From the NCBI GenBank assembly GCA_009724975.1, contig SRXB01000082.1:1-8162 (forward strand): a stretch of 8,162 nucleotides of DNA. The letters are read 5' to 3'. How positions within the stretch are numbered: position 1 is the first letter of the stretch; the number at the start of each line of letters is the position of its first letter. Made by a program: the position numbers and the translations under genes. The DNA is from a bacterium (GTDB taxonomy: Bacteria > Desulfobacterota > Deferrisomatia > Deferrisomatales > BM512). Shown here one piece after another: positions 1-5,477 of this stretch. The notes beneath the pieces were generated by a model, which did not search any database, was not told the DNA's origin, and was given only the letters and a program-made list of their open reading frames with translations.

Positions 1-597
1 GCGCTGATTGTTAAAATGAAAGAGGCGGGAATAAAACTTCAGATAACGCTCTCGACGATGGCGGGGGCGATGAACCGACACGCCTTCGGCTTTTTCGCAT
101 CGCTCGGCCCAAAGCGCGCCGTACTTCCACGGCATCTAACAATATCCGAGAGCGCCGAAATAGCCGCGGCCTTCCCCGAAATCGGCTTTGAGGCCTTCGT
201 AATGGTGGGCAAATGCCCCAACGAGGAGGCCCATTGCTCCTTCCAGCACACCGCGCCGGACAAGCGCTGGCCCTGCGAGATAGAACAGGTTGCCCAAGGG
301 CCTCCAACACCGCTTCGAAGAAGATTTTCTCGGTGGAGCGGTTGCGACAGACGCGCCGCCTGCGGCCTTTGCGCCCTGCAAGCGCTTTTAAAGGCGAATA
401 TAAGGATTTTGAAGCTGGTGGGAAGGGGCGGGCCGACTGCGGGCAAGGTGGCCAACGTGAAGCTGGTTAAAAAATTCGCCGAGAATCCCGCCCTTGGCCG
501 AAAAGAGGCGCTTTTGGCCTACGAGGAGCGCTTCGGGCGGCCCTGCGACCCCCTCATATGCTACTACCCCGAACTTCACCCCGAATTTAGCCCTTAA
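1..597 (+). CDS. Peptidase U32 family protein (UbiU/YhbU-like), 3' part, start outside window
   Basis: The frame is open from base 1, with Ala-Leu-Ile-Val-Lys before the first in-window ATG at 16, so the gene begins upstream; 198 residues are visible. The protein resembles the U32 'peptidase' family (COG0826), whose characterised members (UbiU/UbiV, RlhA, TrhP) act in oxygen-independent ubiquinone or RNA hydroxylation, not proteolysis. Visible family marks are LPRHLT, GKCPNEEAHCSFQH, RWPCEIEQ, SGCDRRAACGLCAL followed by LKLVGRG, and CYYPE near the C terminus. The repeated cysteines are of the kind that bind a 4Fe-4S cluster in UbiU/UbiV; that this protein binds one is inference. Which substrate it acts on cannot be told from this fragment. 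Its stop overlaps the stop of the convergent asparaginase gene by 4 bp, with no terminator between them. Confidence 0.85.
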   Translation, partial: ALIVKMKEAGIKLQITLSTMAGAMNRHAFGFFASLGPKRAVLPRHLTISESAEIAAAFPEIGFEAFVMVGKCPNEEAHCSFQHTAPDKRWPCEIEQVAQGPPTPLRRRFSRWSGCDRRAACGLCALQALLKANIRILKLVGRGGPTAGKVANVKLVKKFAENPALGRKEALLAYEERFGRPCDPLICYYPELHPEFSP

Positions 598-1649
598 CTC
601 CGCTCACTTTTCCTAAGGTCGGGGCGTTCGAGGCCGCGCCACTCAAGGCAGGGCTCGATAAGGCCGACCATTTCCCCTCGGTGGTTTTTAAGGTGCGTCC
701 TGCGGTAGCCCTCAAGCGCATTGGCAGCCTCTTCGGTGAGCGAGCCGCATTTTACGAGCACCTCGACAACTGCCGGAGGCAGCGCCCTCATCGAGCCGTC
801 CTCTATCTTGAAGGCTACACCCATCCCGGCGTCCAGCAAAGATATCCCGTAGGAGCCTTCCGAGCCTGTCTTGGCGAGGATTTTCCCTCCGGCGGCCCGC
901 ATGGCGTCGGTGCAGATGCGCTCGTCGCCCGCGATCATCTCCGGGTGCGCGGCGCAGGCTTTTGTTATCGTTTTTATGGCTTCGGCGCGCTCCTGGGAAA
1001 TGGCGGAATCGCCCTCTGGCCAGGAAAGGCGGGCATAGCCGCGCGCAACGGCGCGAAGGGGGGCGCAAAATACCAGAACGCCGCAACCGTCCAGCCCTTG
1101 GGCCAGATCATCGGGTTTCATACCCAGCATCTCGGCCACAAAGCGCTTCACTAGCTGTTGAACGGGGTGCGAGCCGCTGACGTAGCCCTTTGGGCTCCAC
1201 CCGCGATGGACGCAGAGGGCCAGCATGGCGGCGTGTTTGCCCGCGCAGTTGTTGTGTATCTGGCGCGGCTTTTCGCCTGCGGCGGCAAGGGCTTTGGCGG
1301 TGGGTCGATGGCTCGGCGGGTGTATTCCGCAATCGAGGAAGGATTCGTCAAGGCCGATTTTGGCGAGAATGGAGGAGACGGCCCTTACGTGGAAATCCTG
1401 CCCCGAGAGGGAGCCGCACATAACCGCAATCTCCTCGCCGGTGAAACCGTATTTCGACGCCAGCCCTTCCTCGACCACGGGAACCACCTGGAAAGGCTTG
1501 GCGGCGGAGCGAAGGAAGGTGGGGAAATCGGGGTCGCCGAGGTGGTCCAGAAGAGCGCCGTCGGGCCGCGCCACCGCAAGGTGGCCCCTGTGGAGGCTCT
1601 CAAGGTGGCCGCCTCGCGTTGCTTTCACCATCGGCGCGGGCGTTTTCAT
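594..1649 (-). CDS. L-asparaginase II family (class 3, Rhizobium ReAV-type)
   Basis: A 351-residue cytoplasmic enzyme predicted to hydrolyse L-asparagine to aspartate and ammonia. It belongs to the Asparaginase_II family (PF06089), unrelated to E. coli AnsA/AnsB. The residues described as catalytic or metal-binding in Rhizobium etli ReAV are all present: Ser48 and Lys51 in RSAAK, Ser80 in CGSLSG, Cys135 and Lys138 in NNCAGK, and Cys189 in DGCG. Lys260 in AKTGSEG corresponds to ReAV Lys263. This near-exact numbering supports the ATG at 1649, which is preceded by AGGGG about 8 nt upstream. The frame stays open to an ATG at 1736, but that would overlap the upstream gene. ATG at 1631 is possible but has no ribosome binding site. 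It lies 11 nt after the YjbQ-like gene and is probably co-transcribed with it. No signal peptide is seen. Confidence 0.92.
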   Translation of the reverse strand: MKTPAPMVKATRGGHLESLHRGHLAVARPDGALLDHLGDPDFPTFLRSAAKPFQVVPVVEEGLASKYGFTGEEIAVMCGSLSGQDFHVRAVSSILAKIGLDESFLDCGIHPPSHRPTAKALAAAGEKPRQIHNNCAGKHAAMLALCVHRGWSPKGYVSGSHPVQQLVKRFVAEMLGMKPDDLAQGLDGCGVLVFCAPLRAVARGYARLSWPEGDSAISQERAEAIKTITKACAAHPEMIAGDERICTDAMRAAGGKILAKTGSEGSYGISLLDAGMGVAFKIEDGSMRALPPAVVEVLVKCGSLTEEAANALEGYRRTHLKNHRGEMVGLIEPCLEWRGLERPDLRKSERS

Positions 1650-1660
1650 TTCAGGCGCCC

Positions 1661-2056
1661 CTATTCGCCAAGGACGGTTATGATGCAGCGCCTGCTGCGC
1701 GGGCCGTCGAACTCGCCGAAGTATATGCCTTGCCACTTGCCCATCGCCAGCTTGCCGCCGGTGACCGGCACCGTTACGCTGGAGCCAAGAAGCATCGCCT
1801 TCACGTGGGCATCGGAGTTTCCCTCGGAGTGGAGGAAGGGGAAATCGGCGGGGACCAGTTTTCCCAGGTAATTCAAAAGGTCTTTTGCGACATCCGGATC
1901 GGCGTTTTCATTTATGGTGATTCCCGCCGTGGTGTGGGGCGCGTAGACGAGGCAGATACCCTCGTTTACGCCGGACTGGGCAACCGTTTCTGCCACTTTC
2001 CCGGTTATGTCGACAAGACTTTCACGAACCTTAGTTGATATTGTGAGAGTTCTCAT
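1661..2056 (-). CDS. YjbQ/UPF0047 family protein (secondary thiamine-phosphate synthase enzyme)
   Basis: A 131-residue protein covering the whole length of the YjbQ/UPF0047 family (PF01894), which is usually about 130-140 residues. Family signatures in order are the HTTAGITINENAD segment (His41), HSEGNSDAHVKA (His76 and His84) and MGKWQGIYFGEFDGPR near the C terminus. The histidines form the metal-binding-looking pocket known in family structures. Members are annotated as secondary thiamine-phosphate synthases because E. coli YjbQ can weakly replace ThiE, but the physiological role remains unclear. The ATG at 2056 has GGAG 4 nt upstream on the minus strand. It is the first gene of a leftward pair with the asparaginase; no functional link between the two is obvious. 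No convincing sigma-70 promoter was found in front of it. Confidence 0.92.
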   Translation of the reverse strand: MRTLTISTKVRESLVDITGKVAETVAQSGVNEGICLVYAPHTTAGITINENADPDVAKDLLNYLGKLVPADFPFLHSEGNSDAHVKAMLLGSSVTVPVTGGKLAMGKWQGIYFGEFDGPRSRRCIITVLGE

Positions 2057-2078
2057 GTTCTCCGGTTTTCTATAAAGT

Positions 2079-2091
2079 TGACTGCGAGTCA
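2079..2091. repeat. Perfect inverted repeat TGACT-GCG-AGTCA in the yjbQ leader
   Basis: Two 5-bp arms with a 3-nt centre, located 23 nt before the YjbQ start codon. It has the size and symmetry of a small dimer-binding operator, but no regulator is encoded nearby and a 5-bp repeat can occur by chance. Confidence 0.3.
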
Positions 2092-2123
2092 GGAGATAAA
2101 GCTAGCATATTCCACGACCGATA

Positions 2124-2139
2124 TCCTCAACTAAGTGAG
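2124..2139. repeat. Inverted repeat CCTCA-N6-TGAGG in the divergent intergenic region
   Basis: Two perfect 5-bp arms flank a 6-nt centre midway between the divergent YjbQ and enolase genes. It could be an operator or a weak hairpin. No T tract follows on either strand, so a terminator is unlikely. Confidence 0.25.
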
Positions 2140-2180
2140 GTCGCGCGGGAAAAATCACTCGCCGTTTTATTTCGTTCTCC

Positions 2181-2210
2181 TTGACTTTTTGAGGTATCGT
2201 CAAGTATTTA
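2181..2210 (+). promoter_or_regulatory. Possible sigma-70 promoter for eno-ndk
   Basis: TTGACT at 2181-2186 matches the -35 consensus in five of six bases. The best-placed -10 candidate is TATTTA at 2205-2210, 18 nt later, which is weak (three of six). Another -10-like hexamer, TATATT at 2231-2236, has no matching -35. The region is locally A+T-rich, as expected for a promoter of a strongly expressed glycolytic gene. The leader would be about 60 nt. Confidence 0.35.
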
Positions 2211-2249
2211 GTTGCTCTCGCATTGCAAAATATATTTCTTCACCGCTTT

Positions 2250-2273
2250 CCCCGCAAGGGGCCTTGAAGGGAG
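2250..2273 (+). promoter_or_regulatory. eno ribosome binding site with adjacent CCCC-GCAA-GGGG mini-hairpin
   Basis: AAGGGAG at 2267-2273 sits 5 nt before the eno ATG and is a strong Shine-Dalgarno sequence. Just upstream, CCCC (2250-2253) and GGGG (2258-2261) can pair around GCAA, a stable GNRA-type tetraloop. The 4-bp stem ends 5 nt before the Shine-Dalgarno sequence. It may act as a 5' mRNA stabiliser or insulate the binding site; this is inference. Confidence 0.45.
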
Positions 2274-2278
2274 TTTAA

Positions 2279-3562
2279 ATGTATACGATTACCGACGTAG
2301 TCGCCCGCGAAATAATGGATTCGCGCGGCAACCCCACCGTTGAGGCCGACGTTTACCTTACCTCCGGCGTAATGGGCCGCGCCGCGGTACCCTCCGGCGC
2401 CTCCACCGGCGAGCACGAGGCGGTAGAGCTTCGCGACGGCGACAACTCCCGCTACCTGGGCAAGGGAGTCACGAAGGCGGTGGAAAACGTAAACACCGTC
2501 ATCGCCTCCGAACTCATTGGCATGGACGTGCGCGAGCAGATCGAGATAGACGAACTTCTCATCTCGCTCGACGGCACCCCCAACAAGGCCAACCTCGGCG
2601 CCAACGCCATCCTCGGCGTCTCGCTGGCCGCCGCAAGGGCCGCCGCAAGCGCCTGCGAACTTCCCCTTTACCGCTACATCGGCGGGGCGCAGGCGAGCCT
2701 TTTGCCCGTGCCGATGATGAATATCCTAAACGGCGGCGCGCACGCCGACAACAACGTGGACATCCAGGAGTTCATGGTCGCCCCCGTGGGCGCTCCCACC
2801 TTCACCGAAGCCCTTCGCATGGGGGCCGAGGTCTACCACAGCCTCAAAAAGACCCTTAAGGACAAAAAGCTCGCCACCGCCGTCGGCGACGAGGGCGGCT
2901 TCGCCCCCAACCTCGAATCGAACGAAAAGGCCCTTGAGGTCATCATCGAGGCGATTGAAAAGGCGGGCTACAAGCCCGGCGTCGACATCCTCATCTCCCT
3001 CGACGCCGCCTCCAGCGAGTTTTACAAGGACGGCCTCTACACCCTCGCCGCCGAGGGCAAGTCGATGACCAGCGCCGACCTGGTGAAATACTACGAAAGC
3101 CTCTGCCTCAAATACCCGATCTACTCCATAGAGGACGGCTTCGACCAGGACGACTGGGCCGGCTGGAAGCTGATGACCGAGACTTTGGGCAGGAAGATAC
3201 AGATTGTCGGCGACGACCTCTTCGTCACCAACGTCGAGCGCCTCTCCCAGGGCATCGAAAAGGGCATCGCCAACTCCATACTCGTAAAGGTCAACCAGAT
3301 AGGGACCCTGACCGAGACCCTGCGCTCCATCCAGATGGCCCACCGCGCGGGCTACACCACCGTAATCTCGCACCGCTCAGGCGAAACGGAAGATTCAACC
3401 ATCGCCGACATCTCGGTGGCGGTCAACGCGGGGCAGATAAAGACCGGCGCGCCCTGCCGCTCGGACCGCATAGCAAAGTACAACCAGCTTCTTAGGATAG
3501 AGGAGCAGCTCGCCGGAGCCTGCGGCTACAACGGCGCGGCTCTCGCGGCCTCCCGCAAATAA
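2279..3562 (+). CDS. eno: Enolase (phosphopyruvate hydratase)
   Basis: A 427-residue enolase, the usual bacterial length. It interconverts 2-phosphoglycerate and phosphoenolpyruvate in glycolysis and gluconeogenesis in the cytoplasm, with two Mg ions. All key residues are visible: mobile-loop Ser42 in SGASTGEHEA, His155 in GGAHADNN, Glu164 in DIQEF, general acid Glu205 in GDEGGFAPN, Mg ligands Asp242, Glu285 (SIEDGF) and Asp312 (VGDDLF), general base Lys337 in VKVNQIG, the SHRSGE segment (His365-Arg366-Ser367), and Lys388 in QIKTGAP. The C-terminal TGAPCRSDR variant occurs in many non-enteric bacteria. The start follows a strong ribosome binding site. Ndk lies 23 nt downstream with no terminator between, so the two are probably one transcript. 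Codon use is strongly biased to C-ending codons, as expected for a highly expressed gene. Confidence 0.98.
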   Translation: MYTITDVVAREIMDSRGNPTVEADVYLTSGVMGRAAVPSGASTGEHEAVELRDGDNSRYLGKGVTKAVENVNTVIASELIGMDVREQIEIDELLISLDGTPNKANLGANAILGVSLAAARAAASACELPLYRYIGGAQASLLPVPMMNILNGGAHADNNVDIQEFMVAPVGAPTFTEALRMGAEVYHSLKKTLKDKKLATAVGDEGGFAPNLESNEKALEVIIEAIEKAGYKPGVDILISLDAASSEFYKDGLYTLAAEGKSMTSADLVKYYESLCLKYPIYSIEDGFDQDDWAGWKLMTETLGRKIQIVGDDLFVTNVERLSQGIEKGIANSILVKVNQIGTLTETLRSIQMAHRAGYTTVISHRSGETEDSTIADISVAVNAGQIKTGAPCRSDRIAKYNQLLRIEEQLAGACGYNGAALAASRK

Positions 3563-3585
3563 CAACGAAATTCAGGAGAAAAACC

Positions 3586-4005
3586 ATGTCAATCCAGCAG
3601 ACTCTCGCCATGATAAAGCCCGACGCCACGGCGAGGAACATTACCGGCAAAATCATAGCCCGCATCGAGGAAGAGGGCTTTCGCATCGTCGCCATGAGAA
3701 AGCTCAAGCTTTCAAAAGAGATGGCCGAGGCTTTCTACGCCGTCCACAAAGAGCGCCCCTTCTACGGCGACCTCACCGCCTTCATGTCCTCCGGCCCCAT
3801 CGTGGCCCTCTGCCTTGAGCGCGAGGACGCCATCGCCAAGTGGCGCGAGGTCATGGGCGCGACCAACCCCGAGAAGGCCGCCGAAGGCACCATAAGAAAG
3901 CTCTTTGCCCTGGACATGGAGAAAAACTCGGTCCACGGCTCCGACGCCCCCGAGACCGCCGCCGTGGAGAAGGCCTTCTTCTTCAACGGCATCGACTTCC
4001 TCTAA
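3586..4005 (+). CDS. ndk: Nucleoside diphosphate kinase
   Basis: A 139-residue protein of normal family length. It transfers the gamma-phosphate from ATP to other nucleoside diphosphates through a phosphohistidine, balancing NTP and dNTP pools in the cytoplasm. Family marks are LAMIKPDA (Lys11), ERPFYGDLTAFMSSGP, GTIRKLFA (Arg104) and NSVHGSDAPETA, in which His117 is the phosphorylated residue and Asn114 a substrate contact. GTIRKLFA replaces the more common GTIRADFA, a small deviation outside the catalytic core. AGGAG lies 7 nt before the ATG. The gene follows eno closely and is followed by a strong terminator, so it closes this transcript. Confidence 0.98.
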   Translation: MSIQQTLAMIKPDATARNITGKIIARIEEEGFRIVAMRKLKLSKEMAEAFYAVHKERPFYGDLTAFMSSGPIVALCLEREDAIAKWREVMGATNPEKAAEGTIRKLFALDMEKNSVHGSDAPETAAVEKAFFFNGIDFL

Positions 4006-4024
4006 AAACAGGCTTTCCGCAATA

Positions 4025-4052
4025 AAAAAGCCCGTCGCAAGACGGGCTTTTT
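4025..4052. terminator. Bidirectional rho-independent terminator between ndk and the convergent secreted-protein gene
   Basis: AAAAAGCCCGTC at 4025-4036 and GACGGGCTTTTT at 4041-4052 form a perfect 12-bp stem around a GCAA tetraloop. The A tract on one side and T tract on the other give a U-tailed hairpin in both directions, so it can serve ndk (stop at 4005) and the leftward gene ending at 4071. Confidence 0.93.
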
Positions 4053-4070
4053 CGCTTTTGTGGCAGGTGC

Positions 4071-4823
4071 TTACTTGCCGGGCATTCCCATGGGCATGTT
4101 GTCCATGCCCATCGGCATGCCGCGCGGCATTTCGGGCATCATCGGGGGCCTGTCGGAGATTATGGGGGTTTCAGTTATCTCGGAAACTCCGTCTTGCCCG
4201 TGTTTCTGGAGGGTCATCACCGCGTCTTCGCTCTCGGAGACCACTATGCCGAAGGGGGGGACGGCTTCGCTGAAAAGGTAGGTGGCGAAGATCTTGCCCG
4301 CGGAGGAGACTATCTGTTTTTCCGAGCACTTGAAGGTTCCGGCCGGGACTTTTGCCTCCTTTTCGCCAAGATCCTTCAGGGAGATGTCCCTGGCGTCTTC
4401 CGGCACGCCGCTGCGCTTCTGGAACATGTTCACCGCCATCTTGCGACCCATTTTGACGAAATCCACCGGCATCTCGCGGGCAGGGGTCGAGCCGCTTTTC
4501 ATGATGAGGCGCTTGATGTTGGCGGGGTCGTTCGGGTCGCCGACGACCAGCATCTTTATGATGTTGGAGGAGCCTTCCTCGGTGTTTTTCACTTCGTACC
4601 AAAACTCGTTGTCCGGCAAAACGTCCACCACCGTCATCTTCATGGCGGATTTTTTCTGCGTGGATTTTTCAAGTATCTCGTACTCGGCCCACGCGCCCTT
4701 GGCGTGGATGAAAGAGCCGAAAAATTTGGGTATTCCGCCCGTCTGGTCTGCGCACCTCGCCGAAACAGCCGCCACGAGGGTTGCCAAAAAGAGGGCGGAG
4801 AGGATAGTTGTGATTTTTTTCAT
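4071..4823 (-). CDS. Predicted secreted protein of unknown function with Met-rich C-terminal tail
   Basis: A 250-residue protein I do not recognise with confidence. Residues 1-22 look like a Sec signal peptide: Lys-Lys at the start, a hydrophobic core, and cleavage probably after Val-Ser-Ala. Cys24 follows but SAR-C does not fit a lipobox, so a soluble periplasmic protein is more likely than a lipoprotein. The mature part looks like a beta-rich extracytoplasmic domain (GAWAEYEI, EFWYEVKN and similar alternating strands), loosely reminiscent of LolA-like or uncharacterised DUF proteins; that is only an impression. The last 27 residues are rich in Met, Pro and Gly (MPEMPRGMPMGM and MPMGMPGK). 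The start at 4823 is chosen because it has a full AGGAGG 8 nt upstream and begins the signal peptide; the frame stays open to an ATG at 4907. It is a single gene with its own promoter. Confidence 0.85.
   Translation of the reverse strand: MKKITTILSALFLATLVAAVSARCADQTGGIPKFFGSFIHAKGAWAEYEILEKSTQKKSAMKMTVVDVLPDNEFWYEVKNTEEGSSNIIKMLVVGDPNDPANIKRLIMKSGSTPAREMPVDFVKMGRKMAVNMFQKRSGVPEDARDISLKDLGEKEAKVPAGTFKCSEKQIVSSAGKIFATYLFSEAVPPFGIVVSESEDAVMTLQKHGQDGVSEITETPIISDRPPMMPEMPRGMPMGMDNMPMGMPGK
4090..4112. repeat. 9-bp perfect inverted repeat inside the 3' end of the Met-rich gene
   Basis: ATGGGCATG at 4090-4098 and CATGCCCAT at 4104-4112 pair perfectly around a 5-nt loop. It encodes part of the MGMDNMPMG stretch, so it may simply follow from repeating Met, Gly and Pro codons. 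In the mRNA it would lie about 17 nt before the stop codon and about 40 nt before the terminator hairpin. Confidence 0.6.
4117..4130. repeat. 14-bp perfect palindrome in the Met-rich coding tail
   Basis: ATGCCGCGCGGCAT is its own reverse complement. On the minus strand it covers the Met-Pro-Arg-Gly codons and the first two bases of the next Met codon of the tail. It sits 4 bp from the 9-bp inverted repeat, making this coding end unusually rich in self-complementary sequence. Confidence 0.6.
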
Positions 4824-4860
4824 GCGCGTTTCCTCCTTTTTGGATATGTTGAACAAATTG

Positions 4861-4888
4861 TTTATAGCACCTAATAATGGCTGCACAA
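4861..4888 (-). promoter_or_regulatory. Extended -10 promoter for the secreted-protein gene
   Basis: On the minus strand TATAAA (4866-4861) matches the -10 consensus in five of six bases and is preceded by TGC, an extended -10 element. TTGTGC (4888-4883) is a partial -35 with 16-nt spacing. Transcription would start near 4853, giving a leader of about 30 nt that carries the AGGAGG at 4837-4832. Confidence 0.55.
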
Positions 4889-4915
4889 CCCGCCAATCGA
4901 AGGACATCGTATTTT

Positions 4916-5470
4916 ATGGGAACCATGCGGATAATCGCCGGAAAATACAGGGGAAAAGCCCTGAAAACGCCCACCGGCCAGGAGACGAGGCCTCTACTTA
5001 GCCGCCTTCGCAAGAGCTTAGTCGATATTCTCAGGCCCCGCCTTGCGGGGGCTAGGGTCCTTGAACTTTTCGGCGGCAGCGGGGCCGTCTCCTTCGAGCT
5101 TTTGTCCGGCGGCGCGAAAGAAGCGCTCATAATCGAGCTTTCACCCCATTCCGCAAGGGCGATTCGGGAAAACGCCGCCGCCCTTGGAGCCGACGCAAGG
5201 GTTATGGAGGGAGACTGCCTCAAGGCCCTGCCGAGGATTTTTGCCGCGGGCGAGCGTTTCGACATCGTTATAGTAGCGCCTCCTTACGGCAAAAACCTCC
5301 AGCATGAGGCGATGGAGCTTCTGACCCAGAATTTCCTCCTGGCCGAAGGGGGACTGGTGATAGTCCAGCGCGAGGGTGCCGAGCCCTTCTGGGAGGCCAA
5401 GGCGCCTTTCGTCCACCTGCGCACCCGCGAATACGGGCGCACCGTCTTCGACTTTTACAAAGAAGAGTGA
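4916..5470 (+). CDS. rsmD: RsmD-like 16S rRNA (guanine966-N2)-methyltransferase, divergent motif IV
   Basis: A 184-residue class I SAM-dependent methyltransferase of the RsmD family, which methylates G966 of 16S rRNA in the 30S subunit. It has the family's N terminus MRIIAGKYRGKALKTP, an RP-containing helix (TRPLLSRLRKSLVDIL, normally like RPTxDRVRExLFNIL), the SAM motif VLELFGGSGAVSFE and the acidic IIE ending strand 2. Motif IV, usually DPPY or NPPY, reads APPY here (Ala121, codon GCG at 5276-5278). This, plus changes in the RP helix, makes it a divergent member, so exact target and activity are less certain. ATG 4916 is preferred because AGGA lies 11 nt upstream; ATG 4925 is the canonical family start but has no well-spaced site. 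The frame extends further up to an ATG at 4877, which is inside the likely promoter region. The usual partner coaD is not next to it; an amidohydrolase follows after 7 nt. Confidence 0.82.
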   Translation: MGTMRIIAGKYRGKALKTPTGQETRPLLSRLRKSLVDILRPRLAGARVLELFGGSGAVSFELLSGGAKEALIIELSPHSARAIRENAAALGADARVMEGDCLKALPRIFAAGERFDIVIVAPPYGKNLQHEAMELLTQNFLLAEGGLVIVQREGAEPFWEAKAPFVHLRTREYGRTVFDFYKEE

Positions 5471-5477
5471 GAAGTCT

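Noticed and set aside
284..388. Alternative frame in the U32 gene reading HRFEEDFLGGAVATDA, suggesting a pair of frameshifts
   Set aside because: The original frame continues without interruption from RWPCEIEQ to SGCDRRAACGLCAL and LKLVGRG, which carry the family cysteines; the other frame ends at a stop soon after and lacks them.
1158..1871. Long plus-strand open frame of 237 codons
   Set aside because: It is antisense to the asparaginase and YjbQ genes, which have complete family motifs; its translation shows no recognisable domain and is explained by G+C-rich codon bias.
2095..2120. Sigma-54 type promoter (TGGAATATGCTAGC) before the YjbQ gene on the minus strand
   Set aside because: The spacing between GG and GC is 9, not the required 10, and the flanking consensus bases are missing.
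2726..3373. Minus-strand open frame of 215 codons inside eno
   Set aside because: It is a shadow of the enolase coding strand, rich in Gly, Val, Asp and Glu, with no ribosome binding site or family match.
4800..4823. Lipoprotein signal on the secreted protein because a Cys follows the hydrophobic core
   Set aside because: The residues before the Cys are Ser-Ala-Arg; Arg at -1 does not fit a lipobox, so signal peptidase I cleavage is preferred.
4194..5001. Plus-strand open frames opposite the secreted-protein gene
   Set aside because: They run through that gene's signal peptide, ribosome binding site and promoter, and no domain is visible; the minus-strand gene has start signals and a signal peptide.
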